A DNA stretch of 8,948 nucleotides. Source: Acidobacteriota bacterium. GTDB lineage: Bacteria; Acidobacteriota; Terriglobia; Terriglobales; Acidobacteriaceae. Where the stretch lies: contig JAEKKE010000105.1 in NCBI GenBank assembly GCA_019510535.1, positions 1 through 8,948 on the forward strand. Direction: 5' to 3'. Of the stretch, positions 1 to 7,118 are shown piece by piece (position 1 is the first letter of the stretch; each line of letters begins with the position of its first letter). The notes under the pieces are model-generated. The model was given only the letters and a program-made list of their open reading frames with translations. It had not been told where the DNA came from and ran no database searches. The position numbers and the translations under genes were made by a program.

Positions 1-62
1 GCATGCTGGAGGCGCGTAACCTTCCTCGCCTCTCGCTCTTCTACATGACCCACGACCTATGA
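1..62 (+). CDS. C-terminal end of an unidentified upstream gene (partial)
   Basis: Reading from base 3, this frame is open from the window edge to a TGA at 60-62, and its last residues read RLSLFYMTHDL. The other two forward frames hit stops at 16-18 and 46-48, so this is the only frame that can carry an upstream gene. Its stop overlaps the start of the next gene in an ATGA arrangement (59-62), which is typical of translationally coupled operon neighbours. No recognisable Shine-Dalgarno sequence precedes the next gene, which fits coupling. About 19 residues are too few to name a family. The call rests on frame and overlap only; a non-coding edge remains possible. Confidence 0.45.
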   Translation, partial: MLEARNLPRLSLFYMTHDL

Positions 63-1345
63 AGCTGCGCATCGAGAAGGCCATCTACGGCGGCAACGGT
101 CTCGCCCGCATGACCGAAGGTGAGCAGGCGGGTAAGGCCGTCTTCGTTCCCTTCGTTCTTCCCGGCGAGATGGTCGATGCAGGCGTACGCGCATCGAAGA
201 AGGGGTTTGCAGAGGCGGAGCTGCTCGCAGTGATCGAGCCCGCGCCGGAACGCGTTGCCGCGCTATGCCGCCACTTCGGCGTATGTGGCGGATGCCAGTA
301 TCAGCACGCTGTCTACGAGACGCAGCTTGCCATGAAGCGCGGCATCCTGCGGGAGACATTGGAGCGCGCAGGCGTACGTCAGCTTCCCGAGATCGCTGTA
401 CATGCCGCCGAACCGTGGCACTATCGCAACCGTGTTCGCCTGCGCTGTGAGGACAACCGGCTTGGCTACAACCGCCGTGGATCGCACGTCTTTCTTCCGA
501 TTGCAGAGTGTCCCATCGCTGCGCCTCTGTTGTGGCAGGCAGCGCAGGTGCTGATGGAACTTCCGCTCGAAGGCATCAGCGAGGTGGAGCTATTTACGGA
601 TGCATTAGAGAGTAAGCTCCAACTCACTCTGCTTGCGGCAAAGCCTATTGCGTCACAGCGTCTGTCGCGACTGTGTGAAGCGTTGCAGTTGAAGACGCCG
701 CAGCTCATCGGAGCCAGTGTTGTGCAGGCCGATCGTGACCAGCGCGGACATCGCGGTCAACCGGATGAGTCCGTGGAAGGCCATGTTGCGGCACATTGGG
801 GTGAACCGTCTCTACCGTACACAACGGCAGGTCAGAGCTATCGTGTCCAGGCGGGCGGCTTCTTCCAGGTGAACCGTTTTCTCATCGACACGATGGTCTC
901 TCTGGTGGCGGCACATCGCAGCGGGCAGCATGCATGGGATCTCTACGCCGGCGCCGGTCTTTTCACGGCCGCCTTGATGCAGCACTTCGCGCAGGTGACA
1001 GCGGTAGAGATCGGTGAGGCCAGCTTTCGCGAGCTTTCATCGCTGGTGACCGCGCCTCATCGTGCCCTTCGCGCCACGACGGCAGAGTTTCTGCGCCGCG
1101 GCAAACTGCAGACACCGGACCTAGTTGTTGTAGACCCACCCCGTGCCGGTCTGGGGCCGGAGGTTGTCGAGCGGCTCGCAGCGTTACAGGCACGGCGTAT
1201 CGTCTATGTCTCCTGCGATCCTGCGACCTTCTCGCGCGATGCAGCCGGACTGCTACAATCCGGCTACACGTTAGCGGAGCTGCATCTCGTGGATATGTTT
1301 CCCCAGACATTTCATCTGGAGACGGTTGCCGTCTTCGAGAGATAG
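59..1345 (+). CDS. rlmD: 23S rRNA (uracil-C5)-methyltransferase, RlmD/RumA family
   Basis: SAM-dependent enzyme that makes 5-methyluridine in 23S rRNA; E. coli RlmD acts on U1939. The 428-residue length is usual for the family. Residues 1-60 fit a TRAM-type RNA-binding beta domain. Cys70, Cys76, Cys79 (CRHFGVCGGC) and Cys151 (AECP) supply the four ligands of the family's 4Fe-4S cluster. FFQVN (268-272) precedes the Rossmann SAM site DLYAGAG (294-300). VDPPRAGL (358-365) is the family DPPR motif, SCDP (385-388) carries the catalytic nucleophile Cys386, and HLE (419-421) supplies the general base Glu421. Every key residue is present, so the enzyme should be active. The ATG overlaps the preceding stop, and no good Shine-Dalgarno is visible. 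The exact target uridine (U1939, U747 or both, as in RlmCD) cannot be told from sequence. Confidence 0.93.
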   Translation: MKLRIEKAIYGGNGLARMTEGEQAGKAVFVPFVLPGEMVDAGVRASKKGFAEAELLAVIEPAPERVAALCRHFGVCGGCQYQHAVYETQLAMKRGILRETLERAGVRQLPEIAVHAAEPWHYRNRVRLRCEDNRLGYNRRGSHVFLPIAECPIAAPLLWQAAQVLMELPLEGISEVELFTDALESKLQLTLLAAKPIASQRLSRLCEALQLKTPQLIGASVVQADRDQRGHRGQPDESVEGHVAAHWGEPSLPYTTAGQSYRVQAGGFFQVNRFLIDTMVSLVAAHRSGQHAWDLYAGAGLFTAALMQHFAQVTAVEIGEASFRELSSLVTAPHRALRATTAEFLRRGKLQTPDLVVVDPPRAGLGPEVVERLAALQARRIVYVSCDPATFSRDAAGLLQSGYTLAELHLVDMFPQTFHLETVAVFER

Positions 1346-1365
1346 TTTTTGCAGGCGTTGTTCCA

Positions 1366-1477
1366 GAGCATTTTCCCTGTTGCTGGGTATCCCGGAAGGG
1401 GCGTGCAGCGGCGTTTTCATTACGGAAAACGCCCATGGGTGCGGAAGCTCTACATTACGGCTACAGGGAAAATGCTC
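1366..1477. repeat. Composite palindromic repeat between rlmD and comEC (REP/MITE-like)
   Basis: The outer arms are 18-base inverted repeats matching at 17 positions: GAGCATTTTCCCTGTTGC at 1366-1383 and its reverse complement at 1460-1477. Nested inside is a perfect 9-bp hairpin, GGCGTTTTC (1410-1418) with GAAAACGCC (1425-1433), around a 6-base loop. CATTACGG also occurs twice in direct orientation (1418-1425 and 1453-1460). The element fills almost all of the intergenic gap and runs into the 5' end of the comEC reading frame. The inner hairpin has no U-run after it, so it is not a standard terminator. I read it as a mobile intergenic repeat; copies elsewhere in the genome cannot be seen here. 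Confidence 0.7.
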
Positions 1478-4182
1478 CATCTGTGCACGCGGCCACATCC
1501 ATTCTCGATACATTGTGGCCTCGCTGGGCGATTGAGCCGTTGCGGCTTGGGCGTATTCCTATCTTTCTGGCGGCCGTAAGTTTCGTCTCAGGCATTCTTC
1601 TGGCGCGGTGGAACTGGACTCCGATTGGCTGCCTGCTATGGCTCAGCGTCTGTTGTGTTCTTATGACTTGGGTCGCTCTCCGCTATGCGCCGCAAGTCGC
1701 GCTCTGGCCCGCGCTGCTGCTTTGGCTGGTGGCCGGCATGCTGTGCCTGGAAGTGGAACCTCGCTCTCCATCTGCGTCCACGTTGACGCCGTATGCCGAT
1801 CGCCTGAGCCGCCAGATCACTGCGCAGGTCGTCCGAGTCCAGCCGCTCAGTGCTTCAGCCTATGCCCCCGAAACCTTCGATCCCGAGGCGCTGGAAGACG
1901 AGCCTGCTCCGAAGCGTGCAAATCTCCTTGCCGTGGATCTTGCAGTCGACAGCGTAGAAGAGGTGAAGCCCGATACGTCGCGCATGCTGCCGGTGAAGGG
2001 AGGTCTTCGTCTCTATGTGCAGGCTGCCGACGTGACCTCGCTTCCACGTCTGCGGTGTGGCGACAGGCTCGCGTTTGCCGTGCAGATGCGCACAGCGGAA
2101 CGCTATCTCGACCAGGGCGTGTGGCAGTATGCCGACTACCTGGAGCAGCAAGGAATCGCCGCTACCGCGAGCATTCACGCAACTGTATTGCAGCCAACGC
2201 CGACATCTCATGGTGGATTCGCATGTATGTTGCATGGCTGGGCAACATGGTCCGCAGGCCGCCTGCAGCGCGTCGCCGACTCACGGGGAAATCGCATGCT
2301 GCCGACAATCCTGAGGCTCACGAGCGGCGATGCGGGCATGCTCAGCGCCATGCTCTTCGGCGACCGAACGCTGCTGGATCACCGCATGCGTCTTGCCTTT
2401 GAGCGCACCGGCACCTTCCATGTTTTTGTCGTCGCCGGTATGCATCTGGCGCTATTGGCGGCGATGATCTACATGCTGCTGCCGCGCCGCCTTCCGGAGG
2501 GCGGGCGTGTGTTGACCACGATCGGACTTACAACGGTCTATGCTCTGCTCACCGGCTTCCAGCCGCCAGTGCAACGAGCGTTGACCATGACGGTCGTCTT
2601 CCTGCTCACACGTTGGCTCTCCCGCGAGCCCAGCACCTTGAACGCCCTCGGCCTTGCGGCTGTTGTGGTGATAGCAGAAGCCCCGCATCTGATCTTTGAA
2701 GCCAGCCTGCAGATGTCTTTGCTGGTGATCATCGCGATCGGAGGTATTGCGGCGCCTCTGCTTGAGCGGAGTGTGCAGCCGTATCTCCGGGCAACGCAGC
2801 GGTTGCGTCTCGTGCAACTCGATACCGGCTTTCCTCCACAGATTGCGCACTTCCGCGTGCTGCTGCGCATGTACGGCCGGCCAGCGGGATGGATCTTCGG
2901 AAGATGGGCGCGCAGTCTGCCCGCTTGGCTCGTACGTGCCGCACTACACGTCGTGGAACTCGCCTTCGTCAGTCTTGTAGCCGAGATGGTGATGGCGTTG
3001 CCGATGGCCATCTATTTCCATCGCCTCACGCTCTTCTCCGTTCCGCTCAACCTGCTTTGTGTGCCGCTGCTGGGCATGCTGATGCCAACCGCCATCGTGA
3101 CCTTTGTTGCATCCCTGATCTCACCCTGGCTGGCGATTCTGCCTGCCGCGGCGACATCACTGTTGCTGCATGCCATGACCACGATGGCGCAGCGGGTCAG
3201 TCATGCCCCCGCGGTCGATCTCCGCATGCCTGCGCCTCCGGTATGGGCGATGCTCTTTGCTCTTACATGCTGGGGGATCTGTTTGTGGCTGGTACGGCGG
3301 CGCGGCCGCTGGGTGTGGGCGGCAGCCGTCCTGCTTCCGCTGGCGATGCTCGTCGTCACATGGTCCTATCGTGCACGCCTGCATCCTGGACAACTGGAGG
3401 TCACGGCGCTCGATGTCGGCCAGGGAGACTCCATCCTGCTGGCCGCGCCGCAGGGAGCAACCATGCTGATCGACGCAGGAGGTCAGGTGGGTTCCACGCA
3501 GGTTTCCAATGGCGGTTGGGATATCGGCGAAGAGGTTGTCTCCCCGTATCTCTGGTCTCGTGGAATCCGCAGGCTGGACGTGATTGCCCTCACCCATGCG
3601 CACAGCGATCACATGGGCGGCATGGCCGCCGTGCTGCGAAACTTTCATCCGCGTGAATTGTGGGTCAGTGTGAACGCAGGTTCGGCCTCGTTCCACCGCC
3701 TGCTGCAGCAGGCGCGCGAGCAGGGAACTGTGGTGCGATGGCTCCACGCTCCCGACTCACTCACGTGGGACGGTATGCAGGTGCAGGTGCTGGCGCCACA
3801 GGCCTCTGCTCCCAATGGTCTTGGGCCGATCAATAACGACTCTTTGGTGATGGAGATCGACTACGGCCGCGCTTCCGTACTGTTGGAAGGCGACGCAGAG
3901 CGGCAAAGTGAAGCTACGATGCTCTCATCGAGCATGGTTCATCCGGTTACGCTGCTGAAGGTTGGCCATCACGGCAGCCTCTCCTCCACAACGCCGGAGC
4001 TATTGCAGGCGCTGCATCCGGGCTACGCCGTCATCTCCGCCGGAAGGCATAACCGCTTCGGCCATCCGCGTATGGAGATCCTGCAGCGGCTGCAAACAGC
4101 ACAGGTCCGTACGGAGCGTACGGACCTGCGGGGTGCTTCTACGTTTCTGCTGCGTGATGACGGCAGCGTCGCTACAGATTGA
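1435..4182 (+). CDS. comEC: ComEC/Rec2 family DNA-uptake channel with C-terminal metallo-beta-lactamase domain
   Basis: Inner-membrane channel that imports single-stranded DNA in natural transformation. The 915 residues follow the full family order. An N-terminal membrane pair lies at about 41-106, a soluble region (DUF4131-like) at about 107-255, the polytopic Competence domain at about 290-640, and a metallo-beta-lactamase-like domain from about 653. The last carries DVGQGD (660-665), HAHSDH (721-726), NNDSLV (800-805), EGD with Asp820, VGHHGS (843-848) and FGHP (875-878). These metal-site motifs are intact, in line with the proposed nuclease role. AGMH (334-337) replaces the more common SGLH. 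The first 14 residues or so are encoded by the palindromic repeat, so the ATG at 1435 may not be the true start; GTG at 1483 is an alternative that keeps all conserved sequence. The 3' end overlaps the convergent reductase gene by 11 bp. No comEA or pilus genes lie nearby, so competence is not proven. Confidence 0.93.
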   Translation: MGAEALHYGYRENAPSVHAATSILDTLWPRWAIEPLRLGRIPIFLAAVSFVSGILLARWNWTPIGCLLWLSVCCVLMTWVALRYAPQVALWPALLLWLVAGMLCLEVEPRSPSASTLTPYADRLSRQITAQVVRVQPLSASAYAPETFDPEALEDEPAPKRANLLAVDLAVDSVEEVKPDTSRMLPVKGGLRLYVQAADVTSLPRLRCGDRLAFAVQMRTAERYLDQGVWQYADYLEQQGIAATASIHATVLQPTPTSHGGFACMLHGWATWSAGRLQRVADSRGNRMLPTILRLTSGDAGMLSAMLFGDRTLLDHRMRLAFERTGTFHVFVVAGMHLALLAAMIYMLLPRRLPEGGRVLTTIGLTTVYALLTGFQPPVQRALTMTVVFLLTRWLSREPSTLNALGLAAVVVIAEAPHLIFEASLQMSLLVIIAIGGIAAPLLERSVQPYLRATQRLRLVQLDTGFPPQIAHFRVLLRMYGRPAGWIFGRWARSLPAWLVRAALHVVELAFVSLVAEMVMALPMAIYFHRLTLFSVPLNLLCVPLLGMLMPTAIVTFVASLISPWLAILPAAATSLLLHAMTTMAQRVSHAPAVDLRMPAPPVWAMLFALTCWGICLWLVRRRGRWVWAAAVLLPLAMLVVTWSYRARLHPGQLEVTALDVGQGDSILLAAPQGATMLIDAGGQVGSTQVSNGGWDIGEEVVSPYLWSRGIRRLDVIALTHAHSDHMGGMAAVLRNFHPRELWVSVNAGSASFHRLLQQAREQGTVVRWLHAPDSLTWDGMQVQVLAPQASAPNGLGPINNDSLVMEIDYGRASVLLEGDAERQSEATMLSSSMVHPVTLLKVGHHGSLSSTTPELLQALHPGYAVISAGRHNRFGHPRMEILQRLQTAQVRTERTDLRGASTFLLRDDGSVATD
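4102..4128. repeat. Perfect 12-bp hairpin inside the 3' end of comEC
   Basis: CAGGTCCGTACG (4102-4113) is followed by the loop GAG (4114-4116) and its exact reverse complement (4117-4128). It lies within comEC codons 890-898 and ends 52 bases before the comEC stop codon's first base. It is just beyond the stop of the convergent reductase gene, whose transcripts would reach it after about 45 nt. There is no T-run on either side, so it is not a canonical intrinsic terminator, though it could slow polymerase or protect 3' ends of transcripts from both directions. Confidence 0.6.
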
Positions 4183-4912
4183 GCTTCTTGAAGACCGATT
4201 CCGGAATGTGCCGGATCACAAACATGATGATCTTCCAGATGCCCGGCACGTACAGAACATCTTTCTTTGCGTGGATTGCGTCGACGATGCTCTGTGCCAC
4301 CTTATCCGGATCAGCAAACTTCTCGCTGCCCTTCATGCCCATGGTCATGGCTGTCTTCACTGGACCGGGCTTGATGGTGAGCACCGTAACACCCTGACGG
4401 TCCACGCGGTTGCGCAGGCCATCCAGGAAGGCGCTTAAACCGGCCTTCGAAGAGCCATAGACGTAGTTGGATTTACGTCCGCGCTCGCCGGCCACGGAAG
4501 AGATCACGGCCAGCACGCCACGGCCCTGCTTGACGAAGTAGTTCGACAGCCAGGTACACAGCGAGACCGGCGACAGGAAGTTGGTGTACAGCACCTGTGC
4601 GGCTGCGTTGAAGTCTTCTTCCGACTGCTGCTGCTCGCCCATAATGCCGTGAGCAAGATAGGCAACGTCCAGGCCGCCCAGCGCGTTGATGGAGTCGGCT
4701 AATAGCTGCGGATGCCGCGCAGTGTCATCCAGATCGGCGACTGCGGTCTCCACAAGCCTGGCTCCGCGTGCGCGCAGATCGGCGGCAACGGCGGCCAGCT
4801 TCTCGGCGCTGCGGCCTACCAGCACCAGGCTCGCGCCCTGTTTCGCCCATACGCGGCACGTAGCTTCGGCAATGCCGGAGGTTGCCCCCAGTACAAGAAC
4901 TCGTTCGCTCAT
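4172..4912 (-). CDS. dprE2: Short-chain dehydrogenase/reductase, DprE2-like (polyprenyl-phospho-2-keto-arabinose reductase candidate)
   Basis: NAD(P)H-dependent reductase of the SDR superfamily. In mycobacteria DprE2 reduces the 2'-keto intermediate made by DprE1 to polyprenyl-phospho-D-arabinose. The 246-residue protein shows the nucleotide-binding motif GATSGIA (9-15), in which the last glycine of the classical GxxxGxG is Ala15, plus Asn111, Ser138/Ser139, and the catalytic YGSSK (Tyr152, Lys156), followed by KPGPVKTAM (181-189). The C-terminal stretch (about 224-246) is hydrophobic and basic, consistent with lying against the membrane near a lipid-linked substrate. The gene follows the DprE1-like gene by 10 bp on the same strand, almost certainly one transcript. 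SDR sequence alone does not fix the substrate; the assignment rests mainly on its partner. Its 3' end overlaps comEC by 11 bp. Confidence 0.8.
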   Translation of the reverse strand: MSERVLVLGATSGIAEATCRVWAKQGASLVLVGRSAEKLAAVAADLRARGARLVETAVADLDDTARHPQLLADSINALGGLDVAYLAHGIMGEQQQSEEDFNAAAQVLYTNFLSPVSLCTWLSNYFVKQGRGVLAVISSVAGERGRKSNYVYGSSKAGLSAFLDGLRNRVDRQGVTVLTIKPGPVKTAMTMGMKGSEKFADPDKVAQSIVDAIHAKKDVLYVPGIWKIIMFVIRHIPESVFKKLNL

Positions 4913-4922
4913 TGGTGTTGTT

Positions 4923-6314
4923 CTATTCCTCTCGTGTCACGCGCTCCCAGAAGCTGGAGGAGAGCAGCGGGTCTTTGTAGCGTAGGAACTGCTGCCACTC
5001 TGGATAACTCGTCTGGTACTGCACAGCGGTCATGCGGGCATCTTTCGCCGGATACAGCTTGCCGCCGAACTCCAGCGTCATCTGCGCCAGCCGGTCGAAG
5101 AGCGGGAAGCTCTTGCCAGGCTTGATGGGGAAGTCCAGCGCCAGCGTAATGCCGGGCTGGGGGAAGCTGAGCAGGCCAGGCGACGGAACATCGCCGAAGG
5201 CCTTCAGTACAGCCAGGAAGGAGGCGAGGCCACTCTTCGCAACCTCGTTCAGGATGGCGATGGTGCCCTCGCGCGCATACTCCCACGGAATGGCGTACTG
5301 GAACTGCAGCAGGCCACTGGCGCCATACATACGGTTCCACTTCAGCACCTTATCCAGCGGGTAGAAGAAGGGCTCGTAGTCCTGCAGCGCGGTGACGCGC
5401 TTCTTCATTTGCTTATGGAAGAAGACTGTATTGAATGCGGCGACCGAAGCCGAGTTCAACATAAAGCTCGGAGCTTCGATCGGGAAGATCAGCTTCGGCT
5501 CGGGTGAAGGCTTCAGCTCACCCGGATTGCGGGTGTGGTCGCCCTGCATGAAGACGCCGCGGGCAAAGTTCTTTCCGGTCGAGGAGCAATCGATCCAACT
5601 GACTGTGTATTCCACGTGCTTGCTGGCTTCAGTCAGCGCGAGGAATTCGTCGACGCCGTGGAACTGGATTCCCTCGTAGTCGATCTTGCGGCTGACGATG
5701 GGCTTCATCTTCAGCTTCGCCCAGGTGATGACACCGGTGAGGCCCAGACCGCCGATGGTGGCGGCATACCAGTCGGGGTTCTCTGTCGCGGAGCAGCGCA
5801 GATGCGTCCCGTCCGAGCGCACCAGCTCAAACTCCGGCACATGGCAGCCGAAGGTGCCGGCTACGTGATGGTTCTTGCCGTGAATGTCATTGGCGATGGC
5901 GCCGCCCAGGGTTACGTACTTCGTGCCAGGAGTGACGGGCAGAAAGTAGCCGCGCGGAACGCAGAAGTCCAGAATCTGTGCCAGCGTCATGCCGGCCTCT
6001 GCGGTCAGCATGCCGGTCTCAGGGTCCCAACCCAGGATGCGATTCATCCCGGTGGTGACCATCAGATTGCCATCTTTCAGCAGGCAGACGTCGCCGTAGC
6101 TGCGGCCCATGCCCACGGCGAGTGCGCCGTTATGCATGCCGCCGTACCTGGAGACAATCGCGGGAAAGTCACTTTGCCACTGCAGTGGAACTACATTTGC
6201 GTTGTATTTCGGATAGCGGCCCCATGGTTCAAAGGGAGGCTTTCCGGTCATCTGGTCGTCGCTCTGGTCAGGTACGCTCAAGGTTCTTTGAGGGGATCCG
6301 GCGGCAGTGGCCAT
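4923..6314 (-). CDS. dprE1: FAD-binding oxidase, DprE1-like (polyprenyl-phospho-ribose 2'-oxidase candidate)
   Basis: Flavoenzyme of the VAO/PCMH type. In mycobacteria DprE1 oxidises the 2'-OH of decaprenyl-phospho-ribose as the first half of epimerisation to the arabinose donor. The 463 residues match the family's 460 or so. GMGRSYGD (68-75), PGTKYVTLGGAI (129-140) and DIHGKNHH (143-150) form the FAD site. LLQFQ (335-339), FPIK (395-398), and FGGKLYPAKDAR (416-427) with Lys424 match the substrate-site segments I recall from M. tuberculosis DprE1, where the lysine is Lys418. The position of Cys387, the covalent target of benzothiazinones, reads as Ala392. The ATG at 6314 gives a 22-residue variable leader; Met22 (ATG at 6251) is an alternative just before the conserved WGRYP. 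Neither start has a good Shine-Dalgarno. A weak TATTCT -10 candidate lies at 6321-6326. The reductase partner follows after 10 bp. Confidence 0.88.
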   Translation of the reverse strand: MATAAGSPQRTLSVPDQSDDQMTGKPPFEPWGRYPKYNANVVPLQWQSDFPAIVSRYGGMHNGALAVGMGRSYGDVCLLKDGNLMVTTGMNRILGWDPETGMLTAEAGMTLAQILDFCVPRGYFLPVTPGTKYVTLGGAIANDIHGKNHHVAGTFGCHVPEFELVRSDGTHLRCSATENPDWYAATIGGLGLTGVITWAKLKMKPIVSRKIDYEGIQFHGVDEFLALTEASKHVEYTVSWIDCSSTGKNFARGVFMQGDHTRNPGELKPSPEPKLIFPIEAPSFMLNSASVAAFNTVFFHKQMKKRVTALQDYEPFFYPLDKVLKWNRMYGASGLLQFQYAIPWEYAREGTIAILNEVAKSGLASFLAVLKAFGDVPSPGLLSFPQPGITLALDFPIKPGKSFPLFDRLAQMTLEFGGKLYPAKDARMTAVQYQTSYPEWQQFLRYKDPLLSSSFWERVTREE

Positions 6315-6383
6315 GAAGACAGAATAGCTGATGGAGTTTACGAAACCGCAAAAACTCGAAGCCGCTTCGGCATCTGGTCCCCA

Positions 6384-6467
6384 TTTTGTTTGTCATTTCG
6401 GAGCGCTCGGGGTCCCCGGCCAGCTTGCTGGCTGGGGTGAAGAGTAGCCGAGAAATCCGCTTTTGCG
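6384..6467. repeat. Intergenic palindromic repeat upstream of dprE1
   Basis: The 190-bp stretch between dprE1 and the rplT terminator holds no credible gene. Its core is a 10-bp stem, CCCCGGCCAG (6414-6423) with CTGGCTGGGG (6428-6437), closed by a CTTG loop and containing one G-U pair. The flanks read CATTTCG on the left (6394-6400) and CGAGAAATC on the right (6449-6457), an imperfect outer inverted repeat. The minus strand reads GCAAAAGCGGATTTCTC, then the stem, then GAAATGACAAACAAAA. From memory this resembles a repeat scattered between genes in Terriglobia genomes, with constant outer ends and a variable inner stem. That resemblance is recollection and has not been searched. Confidence 0.5.
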
Positions 6468-6500
6468 TGGTTCCGTAGAGTGCTTTATGCGGAGCCGACA

Positions 6501-6540
6501 AAACACAACGGGCGCGACCGAAGTCGCGCCCGTTTGTTTT
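6501..6540 (-). terminator. Intrinsic terminator of the rpmI-rplT operon
   Basis: An 11-bp GC-rich stem pairs 6508-6518 with 6523-6533 (core GGGCGCGAC/GTCGCGCCC). Read on the minus strand, the loop is UUCG closed by C-G, the extra-stable tetraloop class. It is followed on that strand by TTGTGTTTT, a suitable U-rich tract. It begins 26 bases after the rplT stop and separates the ribosomal operon from the dprE1-dprE2 genes on the same strand. The plus-strand side also has a T-rich tract (TTTGTTTT at 6533-6540), so it could work in both directions. Confidence 0.88.
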
Positions 6541-6559
6541 GAAACTTTGCAGCGGTTAC

Positions 6560-6934
6560 TTACGCAGCCTGCTTGGCGGCGGTGTTGGCATCCTTGGCCT
6601 GCTGAGCCAGGGCGGTGAAGCCCGCGGCGTCGTTCACAGCGATATCGGCCAGAACCTTGCGGTCCAGCTCAATGCCAGCCTTCTTCAGGCCGCTGATGAA
6701 CTGCGAGTAGCTCAGGCCATTCAGCTTGGCGGCGGCGCCGATACGGACGATCCACAGAGAGCGGAACTGACGCTTCTTCTGCTTACGGCCGGTGTAGGCA
6801 AACTTCAGACCACGCTCAACAGCTTCCTGCGCTGCCTGGTAGAGCTTCGATTTTGTGAGGAAGTAACCGCTTGCGCGCTTAAGAATCTTTTTGCGCCGGT
6901 CACTGCGTTTTGTGCCACGTTTTACGCGAGGCAT
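6560..6934 (-). CDS. rplT: 50S ribosomal protein bL20
   Basis: Primary-binding large-subunit protein needed for early 50S assembly; in E. coli and B. subtilis it also represses its own operon by binding mRNA. The 124 residues begin [19 protein letters not shown], the canonical basic N-terminal extension, followed by the conserved [12 protein letters not shown] (about 54-65) and [20 protein letters not shown] (about 71-90). E. coli bL20 is 118 residues; the extra residues are an alanine-rich tail. The start is clear: AGGAGA (minus strand, 6946-6941) sits 6 bases before the ATG. The gene is second in an operon with rpmI and ends at a strong terminator. The 184-nt gap before it is far longer than usual and may hold a regulatory RNA. 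Confidence 0.98.
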   Translation of the reverse strand: MPRVKRGTKRSDRRKKILKRASGYFLTKSKLYQAAQEAVERGLKFAYTGRKQKKRQFRSLWIVRIGAAAKLNGLSYSQFISGLKKAGIELDRKVLADIAVNDAAGFTALAQQAKDANTAAKQAA

Positions 6935-7118
6935 CGTGTTTCTCCTTTTGCGTACTTCGTTTTGGCGGCTGGAGGTGAGAGTACCTCTTCACGCGCTTGC
7001 TGCTTCAGGTCTGGTGTCGGTGTTGCACCCTTGTGCTCACCGAGGGGCCGGTACGCTTTTCTTGGCCCGTTGCTGTCTCCAGCGGCTCAACCTGAAATGG
7101 TTCAGATTCTGCCTACGC
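6935..7118 (-). promoter_or_regulatory. Long structured spacer between rpmI and rplT, candidate bL20 control element
   Basis: No credible gene lies in this 184-nt gap. On the transcribed (minus) strand it opens with a perfect 7-bp hairpin that carries the rpmI stop codon TGA in its GTGA loop (stem 7112-7118 with 7123-7129). Next is a 5-bp hairpin (7092-7096 with 7101-7105). TTCAGGT (7096-7090) can instead pair with ACCTGAA (7010-7004), a perfect 7-bp long-range helix that competes with that 5-bp hairpin. Inside it lies GGGCC/GGCCC (7064-7068 with 7045-7049). The rplT Shine-Dalgarno sits at 6946-6941. Autoregulation by bL20 through structured mRNA is established in E. coli and B. subtilis; its occurrence here is inference. 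Confidence 0.35.

Noticed and set aside
1410..1433. Hairpin after rlmD as an intrinsic terminator
   Set aside because: The 9-bp stem is followed by CATGGGTG, not a U-tract, and it is nested in a larger palindrome, so it is better read as part of a repeat.
963..1436. 157-codon minus-strand open frame antisense to rlmD, and similar shadow frames within comEC and dprE1
   Set aside because: They lie opposite well-identified genes, show low-complexity Arg/Ser/Pro-rich translations typical of GC-rich antisense frames, and match no family I recognise.
6268..6501. 77-codon minus-strand open frame between the rplT terminator and dprE1
   Set aside because: It runs through the palindromic repeat and into the dprE1 5' end, and its translation simply reflects the repeat; no ribosome-binding site or domain is visible.
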